Counted from the first letter of the stretch, positions 15,445-24,263 are shown. The stretch is 64,000 nucleotides of DNA from Nocardia abscessus (GCF_015477775.1 NZ_JADLQO010000014.1:124001-188000); one strand, 5' to 3'. Translations and numbers: made by a program. Notes: generated by a model from the sequence alone, not told the origin.

Positions 15445-16119
15445 TCAGGTCGGCGGGGCGATCTTGACGATGGTCGATTCGCCGCCGGTGTCGGCCACGG
15501 TGACGAACTGACGGTAGGTGCGGTTGCCGGAGTCGGGCCGCAGCTCGGTGATGACCACGTCGTAGCGTCCGTCGAGCATGGGCGTGATCATGACGCAGTG
15601 CTGGGTTCCCGCGGGGACGGAGGCGATGCCCGCGTCGATCACGGTGACCGGCGGCACCGCGGCGTCCGGCACCGTCAGCGATCGTGCGACCGCTCCCGAG
15701 CGGGTCACGTAATAGGCGTGCTGAAACGCCAGGATCACCTCCGGTCCCGAGGCTGTCGAGCCGGTTCCGTTGCCGCGCACCAACTGTTCTCCGCGAGTCG
15801 GTTCGCAACCGGGGCCGCCGCCGAGTACCGGGTCCGCCACGGTGGCCGATTGCCGTGGCGCGGAGGCCGCGTCCGTGTAGACCAGGACCAACGCGGCGGC
15901 GGCGAGCGAGGCGGCCACACCGACACCGCCGACCAGCCAGGCGCGGCGTGGCCCGCGCCGAGCGCGACGCCGGGAGCGAGGCGCCCGATGCCGGTCCCCG
16001 CGCGAACGGGGCGGCGGCTCCTGGGCGGAGAGCATTCCGGGCCAGGTGGGCACGCGTTCGCCCCGGTCACGGCCCGGCCGGGCGCGTCGGCCGCCGGGCT
16101 CGGACGTGTTCGACGACAT
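15445..16119 (-). CDS. Membrane-anchored protein with extracytoplasmic domain, paralogue of the product at 62318-63310
   Basis: 224 residues. Basic N-terminal cytoplasmic segment (1-60), one membrane helix (61-82), then an exported domain of ~140 residues. That domain aligns without gaps to residues 205-275 of the protein at 62318: conserved GCE (Cys105), SGPE, AF..AYY..RSG..AR, PDAAV.P, VPAGT and a second cysteine (Cys175), exactly 70 residues apart in both proteins, so probably a disulfide. The other copy sits in a type VII secretion-associated operon, so a cell-envelope or secretion-related role is possible. Family name uncertain (DUF8176-like from memory). ATG 16119; a much longer upstream frame is an artefact. 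Confidence 0.7.
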   Translation of the reverse strand: MSSNTSEPGGRRARPGRDRGERVPTWPGMLSAQEPPPRSRGDRHRAPRSRRRARRGPRRAWLVGGVGVAASLAAAALVLVYTDAASAPRQSATVADPVLGGGPGCEPTRGEQLVRGNGTGSTASGPEVILAFQHAYYVTRSGAVARSLTVPDAAVPPVTVIDAGIASVPAGTQHCVMITPMLDGRYDVVITELRPDSGNRTYRQFVTVADTGGESTIVKIAPPT

Positions 16120-16185
16120 GATCTCGCCGCACCCCCTTTTACGGTGCCTACTCGGCCACCGTGGGTTCCCTCTCAATGCCGTTGC

Positions 16186-16201
16186 GCAATAACAACATTG
16201 C
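16186..16201. promoter_or_regulatory. Inverted repeat in the upstream region of 15445-16119
   Basis: GCAAT and ATTGC separated by AACAAC lie 67 bp upstream of the membrane-protein ATG, in an AT-rich pocket. Plausible operator or promoter element; no regulator is adjacent. The rest of the 440-bp gap 16120-16559 holds only unsupported frames. Confidence 0.3.
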
Positions 16202-16559
16202 ATATCTCCCTGGATTTTGTCGGTCGAATGCTCAACAGGCAAGGCCGAACCACGCACAGCGGTCGGCGCAGCGCCGAAACACCGGCTGATCAGGACCGGG
16301 CGGTCGGTGCGGTTCGGTCCGATCCTGGTGTCCCCCATGAACGACGTCCCCGGCCGAGCGATCGTCCGGGTGTTCGGCGAAGTGGCCGGGCTCACCGTGC
16401 GCTGCCGCAGCTTCGCCTCGAACTCGATGTGCCGGCACGCCCTCTCGACGGCGCGAACGCGATCATCGCGATGCGGCTTCGACTGCAACGAGATCGCCGG
16501 GACCATGAGCGAGGTGGCATACGGCACCGCCGTTCTGATCACGCCCGTGGCGTGACCGG

Positions 16560-17369
16560 CTAACCCCAGGTCAGCGGATCCAAGTGGAGGAAGAAACGCT
16601 GACGCTCGGCGTCCAGACCGATGCCGTAGCGGTCGGCGAAGATCCGGTCGGCGCGTTCGGCGCGCCGTTCGTCCTGCCATGACTCCCGCGAATTGGCCAG
16701 CAGTAGAGCGATATCGGCGTACGGGTCTGCGATGCCGAGGCGGCCGAGGTCGATGAAACCGGCGACGGTGTCCGTGTCCGGGTCGAGGATGATGTTGGGC
16801 AGGCACAGATCGCCGTGGCACACCACGGCTTCGGCGAGTTCCTGCGTCATCCTCGACTCGAGCTCGGTGGCCAGCCTGGTGAGCAGGACGGTGGGTGGAG
16901 TGTCCCGCTGCTCTTCTGGGAGGAACTCGGGATCGACCGCGCCACGGACGACGACGTCCTGGGCGATCGCGAACATCCGCGCCAGGCCCCGGTCGAACGG
17001 GCACTCCGCGACCGGCACATCGTGCAGGCGGCGCACCGCGTCCGCGATCGATTCCCATGCGCGGGACAGGGTCTGCGCGGAAACGGCGTCGGCGGCGACG
17101 CCGGGGACGGCACTGGTGACCAGGCAGGCGCCCTCGTCGCCGATCCGCCAGTCCAGCACTCGAGGGCCGGGAATATCCTGGCCGTCGAGCCAGGTGATCT
17201 TGTCGCGCTCCAGCGCGAGGGCAGCGACCAGGCCGGGGCCGACGCATTTGGCGTAGCGGGATCCGTCGGCGGACCGGAACACGTCGGCGCCGGACTCCCC
17301 GCCACGAACCGGCTCCCATCGGCAATCGGACGGCAGAGCGGCCGGAAAGCGAACAAGCGACTCGGACAC
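16560..17369 (-). CDS. APH(3'')-type aminoglycoside (streptomycin) O-phosphotransferase
   Basis: 269 residues, the length of the APH(3'') family. It follows APH(3'')-Ib closely by eye: PVRGGESG near the N-terminus, LVTSAVPGV, CPFDRGLARMF, DPEFLPEEQRDTP, VVCHGDLCLPN (His185, Asp187, Asn192), IDLGRLGIADPYAD (Asp207) and the terminal LDPLTWG. These are catalytic-loop and metal-binding residues for ATP-dependent phosphorylation of the 3''-hydroxyl of streptomycin. No transposon ends or foreign codon use are seen, so it looks intrinsic, like the chromosomal copy known from Mycobacterium fortuitum. GTG 17369 begins the conserved part; the frame extends further but into the MarR operator. Actual resistance cannot be read from sequence. 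Confidence 0.88.
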   Translation of the reverse strand: MSESLVRFPAALPSDCRWEPVRGGESGADVFRSADGSRYAKCVGPGLVAALALERDKITWLDGQDIPGPRVLDWRIGDEGACLVTSAVPGVAADAVSAQTLSRAWESIADAVRRLHDVPVAECPFDRGLARMFAIAQDVVVRGAVDPEFLPEEQRDTPPTVLLTRLATELESRMTQELAEAVVCHGDLCLPNIILDPDTDTVAGFIDLGRLGIADPYADIALLLANSRESWQDERRAERADRIFADRYGIGLDAERQRFFLHLDPLTWG

Positions 17370-17434
17370 GCCATCGACGGTAGCAACGCGCACCGGACCG
17401 GCCCACCTCGCAGACCGTCGGCAAACCAGATGTA

Positions 17435-17453
17435 TAGTTGCCAAAAGCAACTA
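17435..17453. promoter_or_regulatory. MarR-type operator between aph and marR
   Basis: TAGTTGCCAAAAGCAACTA, perfect 7-bp arms around CAAAA, overlaps a second small palindrome CAACTAGTTG (17448-17457). It lies in the divergent region 50 bp upstream of the marR ATG and 66 bp from the aph GTG, so MarR could control both directions. Confidence 0.75.
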
Positions 17454-17502
17454 GTTGAGGTTGCTAAGTAATCTGCCGGTGGGGAACGTCGAGGTGAGTG
17501 TC

Positions 17503-18000
17503 ATGTCCGCAACCGCTCGCGAGCACCGCGCGTCCGCGGCCGAACTCGCGGCCGCCGACGAACTCGGTCAGCGGCTGGTCCGGTTCATGCGCGCGATCAA
17601 CCGGTCGAAGTGGCAGCCTGCCCGGCCCGGGCCGGAAGGGCTGGAGCGACTCGCCTACGCCGTGCTGTTCTGCCTGGTGCACGACGGACCACAGCGCGCG
17701 GGAAGGCTTGCCGAGTTGCTGCACGCCGAGGCGTCCACCATCAGCAGGCAGAGCAGATCGCTCGTGGCGCACGGCCTGGTGGAGCGCAGGGCCGACCCGG
17801 TCGACGGACGCGCGTGCGTGCTCACGGCCACCGAGGAGGGCGTGCGCGTCTTCGAGGAGAACCGCGCGCTGCGCAACCGATGGCTGGCCGACATCCTGGC
17901 CGACTGGCCCGCGACCGACCGCGACACCTTGACCGTTCTGCTCGACCGGCTCACCGCAGGAATAGAGACCACTCCCCGACACCAAGCCGATCCGAAATAG
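17503..18000 (+). CDS. MarR family transcriptional regulator
   Basis: 165 residues. Winged helix-turn-helix of the MarR type: GRLAELLHAEASTISRQSRSL as recognition region, wing ERRADPVDGRACVLTATEEG. Start ATG 17503 with GAGGTGA 5 bases upstream; the frame is open to 17455, but that would include the operator. It is followed 9 bp later by an MFS drug-pump gene, the classical MarR-efflux arrangement, and preceded by a perfect palindrome. Probably a repressor of itself and the pump, relieved by a phenolic or other toxic ligand. Confidence 0.9.
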   Translation: MSATAREHRASAAELAAADELGQRLVRFMRAINRSKWQPARPGPEGLERLAYAVLFCLVHDGPQRAGRLAELLHAEASTISRQSRSLVAHGLVERRADPVDGRACVLTATEEGVRVFEENRALRNRWLADILADWPATDRDTLTVLLDRLTAGIETTPRHQADPK

Positions 18001-18009
18001 GGCTCATCC

Positions 18010-20544
18010 ATGACGAATTCCACCACCCGGGCTCCGCGGAACCCGGACGCAGGCGCGGACACGGCACTGTCCCACCGGCAGATCCTGACCGTCCTGTCCG
18101 GGCTGTTGCTCGGCATGTTCCTGGCCGCCCTCGACCAGAACATCGTCAGCGTCGCGATCGTCAGGATCGCCAACAGCCTGCACGGCTTCGACGAACAGGC
18201 CTGGGCGACCACCGCCTACCTGATCACCGCGACGATCACCACGCCGCTGTACGGCAAGCTGGCCGACATCTACGGCCGCAAGCCGTTCTACCTCACCGCG
18301 ATCGCGCTGTTCATCATCGGTTCGGTGGCGTGCACCTTCGCCACCTCGATGTACCAGCTCGCCGCGTTCCGCGCGTTCCAGGGGCTGGGCGCGGGCGGAC
18401 TGATGTCGCTGGCTTTCACCATCATCGGCGATATCGTCCCGGTGCGGGAACGCGTGCGCTACCAGGGCTATTTCATGATGGTCTTCGGCACGGCGACCGT
18501 GCTCGGCCCGGTGCTCGGCGGCTTCTTCTCCGACTACGAAGAACTGGGCGGCATCGAAGGCTGGCGGTGGGTCTTCCTGGTGAACGTCCCGGTGGGCGTG
18601 CTGGCCCTGCTCGTGGTGGCCAAGGTGCTCAACGTGCCGCACCAGCGCCAGAACCACCGGATCGATTGGCTGGGCGCGCTGACGCTGGCGATCTGCGTCG
18701 TGCCGCTGCTGATCGTCGCCGAACAGGGACGCCACTGGGGATGGTCGTCGGAGCGGTCGCTGCTCTGCTACGGCATCGGGGCGGCGGGGCTGCTGCTGTT
18801 CGTCCTGGTCGAGTTCCTGATGAAGGACTCTGCGCTGATCCCGCTGCGCCTGTTCGAGAACTCGACGTTCAGCGTCACCATCGCGGGTGGATTCATCGTC
18901 GGTATCGCGATGTTCGGCGCGATCACCATGGTCCCGACGTACTTCCAGGTCGTGCGCGGCTACTCGCCGACGAAGGCCGGTCTGCTCATGCTGCCCTTGG
19001 TGCTCGGCATCACGGTGGGCTCGCAGTTGGCAGGGCGGATCACCAAGCAGACGGGCCGCTACAAGATCCTCCCGGTGGCGGGCACGTTCATCGTCGCGGT
19101 GGGCGCGCTGCTGTACGCCCAGGTGCACTACGACAGCCCGCTATGGCAACCCCTCGTCTACGGCGCGGTGGTCGGGCTCGGGCTCGGCTGCTGCATGCAG
19201 ACGCTGATCATCGCCGCGCAGAATGCCGGACCCCGCTCGGACATGGGCGTTTCCACGGCGTCGGCCACGTTCTTCCGGCAGATGGGCGGCACGCTCGGCG
19301 TCGCGGTGTTCCTGACCATTCTGTTCAATCTGCTGCCGCACCGGATCATCGACGCGTTCGGCGGCGCGCTGCCGCCCGGGTTCGGCCCCGACCAGCTCAG
19401 CGGCATCCAGTCCAACACCAGCGGTATCGCGACGCTGCCCGACGAGGTGAGGATCCCCGTTCTCACCGGCTTCACCGACGCGATGCACGGGGTCTTCTAC
19501 GCGGCGGCCGGTGTCGCGCTGCTGGCCTGCGTGGTGCTGATGTTCATGAAAGAGATCCCGCTGCAGGACGTCCCGGCGCAGGCTCCGATCGAGGAGACCG
19601 AAGCCGAAGAGTCACACTGGGACGCCGATCGGGTCTGGGAGGGCGCCGCGCAGGCGCTGTCGGAGCCGGAACCGGTGCTCGCCGCGGCCGCGAGCGGCCA
19701 CGCCGCGGGCGATCCCGCGGGCAACGGCGCCTACCGGCGTGAGCCGAAGGCGAGCTTCGACGACGCCGAGTACGAAAGTCGTTCGCTCAGCGGCTACGTC
19801 CATCGCGAGGACGGCCGCCCCGTGCCCGCCGCCGCACTCACCTTGATCGACCACCACGGGCGGCAGGCCGCTCGGACCAGCGGCGGCGACGACGGCGGTT
19901 ACCTCGTCAGCGCGCCGGACGCGGGCGGTTACGTGCTGATCGTGTCGGCCGCCGGGCATCAGCCCACCGCGGTGAACGTCACCGTCGGTGACCGGCCGCA
20001 GCAGTTCGACATCACCCTGCTCGGCTCCGGGGAGTTGTCCGGGGTGGTCCGGTCCGCCACCCTCCGCGAGCCGCTGCCCGGCGCGACCATCACACTGACC
20101 GACCTGGACGGCGAGGTGGTCGGCTCGGCGACCGCGGCGGCCGACGGGGCCTACCTGTGCCAGGGCGTGGTGCCCGGCACGTACACCTTGGTCGCGGTCG
20201 CCGAGCACATGCGTCCGAGCGCGACCGCGCTGACCGTGCCGGACAGCGGACTGCTGCACCACGACATCGATCTCACGCCGATGGCGGTGCTGGCCGGGTC
20301 GGCGTGGACCGACGGCGGCCGTGCGGTCTCGGACGTGCAGATCAGCGTGCTCGACGCGGCGGGCGTCCCGACCGCCACGACGCGCACCGACGAGAACGGG
20401 CGTTATGTCGTCACGGATCTCGCCGAAGGCGACTACACGGTCGTCGCGCGCGGCTACCCGCCGGTGACCAGCCAGGTAACGGTGCGCGGCGGCGAAGTCG
20501 CGCACGATGTGCGGCTGGGCTATGAGGACCGGCCCCGTTTGTGA
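18010..20544 (+). CDS. MFS multidrug transporter (DHA2/EmrB type) with three C-terminal carboxypeptidase-regulatory-like modules
   Basis: 844 residues; usual DHA2 pumps are ~500. Residues ~25-545 are the 14-helix transporter (LDQNIVSVAI in helix 1, GKLADIYGRKPF as motif A, GPVLGGFF as motif C). After a linker (550-595), three repeats of ~80 residues follow, each starting SLSGYV, ELSGVV or AVLAGS and each containing a D..GY/YL..V.PG/EG.YTLVA-type strand pattern, as in CarboxypepD_reg/Cna-B-like beta-sandwiches. With 14 helices, the modules would face the cytoplasm. Proton-driven drug export is inferred from family; the tail's function is unknown. Second gene of the marR operon. The last 25 bp overlap the convergent crotonase gene. 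Confidence 0.88.
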   Translation: MTNSTTRAPRNPDAGADTALSHRQILTVLSGLLLGMFLAALDQNIVSVAIVRIANSLHGFDEQAWATTAYLITATITTPLYGKLADIYGRKPFYLTAIALFIIGSVACTFATSMYQLAAFRAFQGLGAGGLMSLAFTIIGDIVPVRERVRYQGYFMMVFGTATVLGPVLGGFFSDYEELGGIEGWRWVFLVNVPVGVLALLVVAKVLNVPHQRQNHRIDWLGALTLAICVVPLLIVAEQGRHWGWSSERSLLCYGIGAAGLLLFVLVEFLMKDSALIPLRLFENSTFSVTIAGGFIVGIAMFGAITMVPTYFQVVRGYSPTKAGLLMLPLVLGITVGSQLAGRITKQTGRYKILPVAGTFIVAVGALLYAQVHYDSPLWQPLVYGAVVGLGLGCCMQTLIIAAQNAGPRSDMGVSTASATFFRQMGGTLGVAVFLTILFNLLPHRIIDAFGGALPPGFGPDQLSGIQSNTSGIATLPDEVRIPVLTGFTDAMHGVFYAAAGVALLACVVLMFMKEIPLQDVPAQAPIEETEAEESHWDADRVWEGAAQALSEPEPVLAAAASGHAAGDPAGNGAYRREPKASFDDAEYESRSLSGYVHREDGRPVPAAALTLIDHHGRQAARTSGGDDGGYLVSAPDAGGYVLIVSAAGHQPTAVNVTVGDRPQQFDITLLGSGELSGVVRSATLREPLPGATITLTDLDGEVVGSATAAADGAYLCQGVVPGTYTLVAVAEHMRPSATALTVPDSGLLHHDIDLTPMAVLAGSAWTDGGRAVSDVQISVLDAAGVPTATTRTDENGRYVVTDLAEGDYTVVARGYPPVTSQVTVRGGEVAHDVRLGYEDRPRL

Positions 20545-21536
20545 TCGCCGAACGGTTCGTCGCGTTCCCGGACCGCCTCGCGGAAACCGGCGGTGGCGGC
20601 GCGCGTCTGGAAGGCGTAGCCCTCCCTGGTGTGCCGGGAGATGCCGTCGAAGACCGTGCTGATCATGCCTGAGTTGGCCACCCCCTGCGCGTACAGCGCC
20701 GAGTTGAGCGCCAGTTTGGCCATCATCAGCTGGTTGATCGGCATGCGCGCGATCCGGGCGACGAATTCCTCGGTGCGCGCGTCGAGTTCGTCGGCGGGCC
20801 AGGATTCGATCGCCAGGCCCCATTCGACCGCCTGCTTTCCGGTGAGACAGTCGCCGGTGAACAGCAGGCGCTTGGCGCGCTGGTCACCGAGGCGATGCGC
20901 CCACATGCCCGCCGCGGGCACACCCCAGACCCGGGTGGGCGGATAGCCGATCTTGGTGTCGTCGGCGCAGATGATCTGGTCGGCGAACAGGGCGATATCG
21001 CTGCCGCCCGCTACGGCGAAGCCGTGCAACTTGGCCACGGTCGGCTTGTTCGCCTGCATCAAGCTGGCGAAACCGCGGTTGAACCGGCTCATCATCGCGT
21101 AGTCGATCATCGGGTCCCAGGTCTGCGCCGGATCGTGGTTGCGGCCCTGCACCACCGGGTCGACGACCGTCCCCGCCACGTCGCCGGGACCGCCGGCCGC
21201 CCCGAAACCCTGCTCGGCGAACATGCTCAGGTCGTATCCGCCGCAGAATCCCTTGCCGCGCCCGGACAGCAGGATCACGTGCACCCGCGGGTCGAGGTCG
21301 GCGCGTTCGACCGCGTGCGCCAGATCGTGCGGGGTGTCGGGAGTGATCGCATTGCCCCTCTCCGGCCGGTCGAAGGTGATGCGCGCGATGCGGCCGTCCC
21401 GCTCGTAGGTCAGCGTCCGGTACTCGCGTGCGCCGTTCGGCTCGGGGCGTCCGGCCCACGGCGAGTCCGCCGTCTCGGTCCAATCGCGATACCAAGCGCC
21501 CGATCCGCCATCGGCCTGGATGTCACTGTCGGTCAT
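20520..21536 (-). CDS. Enoyl-CoA hydratase/isomerase (crotonase) family protein
   Basis: 338 residues, longer than the ~260 of simple crotonases owing to a ~35-residue N-terminal segment and a long insert (~100-150). The oxyanion motif GRGKGFCGGYDLSMF and the second glycine string HGFAVAGGSDIALFAD mark the fold; the catalytic-Glu region reads IGYPPTRVWGVP without a Glu at the usual place, so reaction type is uncertain. ATG 21536 has AAGGGA 6-7 bases upstream. Its start faces a TetR gene across a palindrome at 21594-21617, suggesting control by that regulator in fatty-acid or aromatic-acid breakdown. Confidence 0.82.
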   Translation of the reverse strand: MTDSDIQADGGSGAWYRDWTETADSPWAGRPEPNGAREYRTLTYERDGRIARITFDRPERGNAITPDTPHDLAHAVERADLDPRVHVILLSGRGKGFCGGYDLSMFAEQGFGAAGGPGDVAGTVVDPVVQGRNHDPAQTWDPMIDYAMMSRFNRGFASLMQANKPTVAKLHGFAVAGGSDIALFADQIICADDTKIGYPPTRVWGVPAAGMWAHRLGDQRAKRLLFTGDCLTGKQAVEWGLAIESWPADELDARTEEFVARIARMPINQLMMAKLALNSALYAQGVANSGMISTVFDGISRHTREGYAFQTRAATAGFREAVRERDEPFGDHKRGRSS

Positions 21537-21593
21537 CGCTTTCCCTTCGACGCTGGTCCGGAACCCGTCCACGCAGTCTGGCGCACCCACCAT

Positions 21594-21617
21594 TTGACAG
21601 TCAACAGTGACTGTGAA
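21594..21617. promoter_or_regulatory. Operator between crotonase and TetR genes
   Basis: TTGACAGTCA and TGACTGTGAA, a 9/10-matched inverted repeat with a 4-base spacer, in the 108-bp divergent region. The left arm contains a -35-like TTGACA. Most likely the binding site of the adjacent TetR protein. Confidence 0.65.
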
Positions 21618-21644
21618 ATTCTCGCGCCGACGGAGGGAGCTGGA

Positions 21645-22244
21645 ATGGCCGGAGTACGCGCGGAGCGGAAACGGGCGACCCGCGCCCACATCCTCGACGC
21701 CGCCGCCGATCTGCTGGCCGAGCAGGGCTACCGGGCGCTGACCACCTTGTCCGTGCAGCGCGCCGCGGGCGTCAGCCGCGGGGCGCTGCTGCACCATTTC
21801 CCGACCATCGCCGCGTTGATCGCCGAACTGGTCAGCCATTTGGTCGCACGCAACGAAGCAGCCGTCCGGGAGATCGCGGCCGGGCTCGGCGAGGGGACCG
21901 ATCCCCTGACGCGCGCCTTGACCGCCCTGTACGAGTCGATGGCTCGCCCGGCTGCGCAAGCCGAGTTCGAACTGTGGGCGGCCGCGCGGACCGACCCAGC
22001 GCTTGCCGAAGCGTTGCGCGCGGCCGAACGAAAAGCCGGGCGCGACTTGCGGCGGGTGGTGGATGCGCTGTTCGGTCCCGACGTCGTCGCCCATCCGCGG
22101 TATCCGGCCGTGCGCGACCTCACCATCGCGATCCTGCGCGGCACCGCGATGTCCCGTCCGCTGCGCAGCACCGAGCGCGCCGCCACGGCAACCATCGACC
22201 GATGGGCGGAGGCCATGACAGTTCTACTCGCACAGGATCGATAG
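21645..22244 (+). CDS. TetR family transcriptional regulator
   Basis: 199 residues. TetR HTH at residues ~20-55 (LTTLSVQRAAGVSRGALLHHFPT), helical ligand domain after. ATG 21645 is preceded by GGAGGGAG; upstream frame extension overlaps the crotonase gene and is ignored. The operator at 21594-21617 lies in the shared promoter region. Likely local repressor of the divergent crotonase; ligand unknown. Confidence 0.88.
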   Translation: MAGVRAERKRATRAHILDAAADLLAEQGYRALTTLSVQRAAGVSRGALLHHFPTIAALIAELVSHLVARNEAAVREIAAGLGEGTDPLTRALTALYESMARPAAQAEFELWAAARTDPALAEALRAAERKAGRDLRRVVDALFGPDVVAHPRYPAVRDLTIAILRGTAMSRPLRSTERAATATIDRWAEAMTVLLAQDR

Positions 22245-22465
22245 CAATCATCGGGCGTGGCCGTAGCCGAATTGGTTGTGACACGCGTCACTTGCGCCTC
22301 CGATTGTGCCGTCTCCCACATGGTCGCTATCCTGGCTGCACTTTGAGACCACCGAGTCTCAATGCAGCCTTCGACGGGGCCGGGTTCGACCACCGCACGG
22401 CTCCGGCGGAGGCCGATTCCTGCCGGGGAGCGCCTGCGGCGCGTGGACTACCAGGAGCAAACGCC

Positions 22466-23362
22466 ATGCGATCGAAGTTGATCTCGGCGGCCATCGGTAT
22501 CGCGGCGATGGCGCTGTCGTGTGTGGGACCGGGCAGCGGACCCGCCGTCGCCGCACCGGATTGCCCGACCCTGTACGTGGTGGCGATCCCGGGCACCTGG
22601 GAGACCACCGACCAGCTGGACGGCCCCGGGATGCTGGCCGGAGTCACCAGCGGCCTGCCGCCCTCGACGCGGGTGGACTACGTCAGCTACGCCGCGACCG
22701 CATTCCCCTGGGAGAGCGAGGTATACGGGGCCTCCAAGCGCGAGGCGACCGACAACGCGCGCGGCATGATCGCGGCGATGGGCCGGGAGTGCGGTGCGAC
22801 CAGAATCGCGCTGCTCGGCTACAGCCAGGGCGCGGACGCCGCCGGTGATCTCGCCGCCGAGATCGGCACGGGTCTCGGTGTCGTGCCGCCGCACCGGATC
22901 GCCGCCGTCGGACTCATCTCCGACCCGCGCCGCTCCCCCACCGACGCACTGGTCGGGCCGCCGGTGGGCGGCGCGGGCGCGGGCGGTCCCCGCATCGGCG
23001 GGTTCGGCTTCGTCACGCCGCAGACCCGCACCATCTGCGCGATCGGCGATCTGTACTGCGCAACGGCCTCGGACGATTTCGTGACCCGCTTCGCGGGCTT
23101 CCTGGCCCAGACCTCCCACCCCGACCCGGCCTTCCTCTGGCGCTACCAGCTCGAAATGGGCGCGATCGTCGGTGATCTGATGTCCAACGGCGGCATCACG
23201 CTGCTGCAGAGCCAGCTGTCGGAATCGGCCAATCAGGAACGGGCTCGGCTGTTCGACGAGTTCTACCGCTCGCAGGCGCACACCGCCTACGGCAGCTATC
23301 CCGTCGGCGGCGGCGAGACCGCGCTGTCGTGGATGCACGACTGGCTGGCATCGCTGGCCTGA
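22466..23362 (+). CDS. Secreted cutinase-family serine esterase
   Basis: 298 residues. Signal peptide (1-30; hydrophobic core then PAVAA-PDC). The mature protein carries the cutinase nucleophile elbow LLGYSQGAD (Ser120) and cysteines expected to form disulfides. Actinobacterial cutinase-like proteins hydrolyse lipid or polyester carboxyl esters outside the cell. AGGAG at 22453-22457 is 8 bases before ATG 22466. The C-terminal half (DFVTRFAGFLAQ to the end) is longer than in fungal cutinases. Single gene; the 221-bp gap before it has no supported gene. Confidence 0.85.
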   Translation: MRSKLISAAIGIAAMALSCVGPGSGPAVAAPDCPTLYVVAIPGTWETTDQLDGPGMLAGVTSGLPPSTRVDYVSYAATAFPWESEVYGASKREATDNARGMIAAMGRECGATRIALLGYSQGADAAGDLAAEIGTGLGVVPPHRIAAVGLISDPRRSPTDALVGPPVGGAGAGGPRIGGFGFVTPQTRTICAIGDLYCATASDDFVTRFAGFLAQTSHPDPAFLWRYQLEMGAIVGDLMSNGGITLLQSQLSESANQERARLFDEFYRSQAHTAYGSYPVGGGETALSWMHDWLASLA

Positions 23363-23419
23363 GTCAGCGGGCGCGCCGCCGCGCGGCCTCTCCGCAAACC
23401 TCCGCGACGGCGCCCTGCT

Positions 23420-23537
23420 CGACCGACCATTCAGCCCGACCGACCGTGCAGCCCGACCGACCATTCAGCCCGACCGACCGCAGATCGAGTGACCGTTCGG
23501 ATCGGTGACCGTTCGGACCGAGTGACCATTCGGACCG
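23420..23537. repeat. Two short tandem repeat arrays (17-bp and 16-17-bp units)
   Basis: 23420-23480 contains 3.6 copies of CGACCGACCATTCAGCC (second copy with GTG for ATT). 23489-23537 has three copies of GTGACCGTTCGGATCG-like units (GTGACCATTCGGACCG at the end). Both unit types share an ACC(A/G)TTC core. The array abuts the stop codon of the convergent gene at 23538. Confidence 0.85.
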
Positions 23538-24080
23538 TCATCGGATGCGCAGCGCCGTCATCCGCCAGCCTGCCGAGCGCGTCCGCGCGATGCGTGCCGC
23601 CAAGGCGAAACGGCGCCTGCCACGGCCGTATGCGGCGACGACCTCGGCGGTCTTGGCGTCCACGATGATCACGCTCACCCGGACCGGCACCGCGGCGCCG
23701 AGGGCACGCCCGGGCACGAGACCGTTGTCGATCAACGTGCGCACCGCGGCCACGACCGTGGCGTCGGCGACCACGGCGAGTTGGGGCACGGGCCGCCTGC
23801 GGTCGAGCACTTCGAGGACGATGCGCACCGCCGACTCGGCGAACCGGTGTGCGGCCGGCTGTGTTTCGTCGGCCTGCGCCGGCGCCGCGTGACTTCGGCG
23901 CACCACATTGCGCACCCCCGCACTGGACCGAGCGGATGCCGCGTGCGGCCGCGGCCTGCACGTCAGCGCTCGAGTGGGCGCCGGGTCCCCTACCGAGCGC
24001 TCCGCCTCCGCGCGCCGTCGACTGTCCAGCGGCGGCTCCGGATTCGGAGCAGGCGCCAACCAATCGCGATAACCAGCCAT
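23538..24080 (-). CDS. Rv3235 family protein
   Basis: 180 residues. The N-terminal ~85 residues are low-complexity and basic. The C-terminal ~95 match what I recall of the actinobacterial Rv3235 family: AVRIVLEVLDRRRPVPQL, a strand pair with VSVIIVDAKTAEVVAAYGRG, then RRRFALAARI and the terminal WRMTALRI. Function unknown; in mycobacteria it sits near secA1, which is not present here. ATG 24080 has AAGGGG 7 bases upstream. Tandem repeats lie immediately beyond its stop. Confidence 0.75.
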   Translation of the reverse strand: MAGYRDWLAPAPNPEPPLDSRRRAEAERSVGDPAPTRALTCRPRPHAASARSSAGVRNVVRRSHAAPAQADETQPAAHRFAESAVRIVLEVLDRRRPVPQLAVVADATVVAAVRTLIDNGLVPGRALGAAVPVRVSVIIVDAKTAEVVAAYGRGRRRFALAARIARTRSAGWRMTALRIR

Positions 24081-24263
24081 GCAGATCCCCTTCGAAACCC
24101 AGTGGTCGAACCCTTGTGTCGACGATTCTGCGGACGGCCCACCGGATATCGCGCGTAGTCGGCTACCCGATTCCGGCCGGACCGACCACCACCGGGAGTC
24201 GGCGGGCACGTAGGCGGACCTATGTTGGAGTCGGCAAGCCCGACACGGAAACGGAGATCCCGG

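Noticed and set aside
16217..16555. A 112-codon plus-strand frame in the gap 16120-16559
   Set aside because: No motif or ribosome site, unusual composition, and it begins inside the probable promoter region of the minus-strand gene.
15445..17424. A 659-codon frame joining the membrane protein to sequence overlapping aph
   Set aside because: The region upstream of 16119 overlaps the APH(3'')-type gene in another phase and shows no family features.
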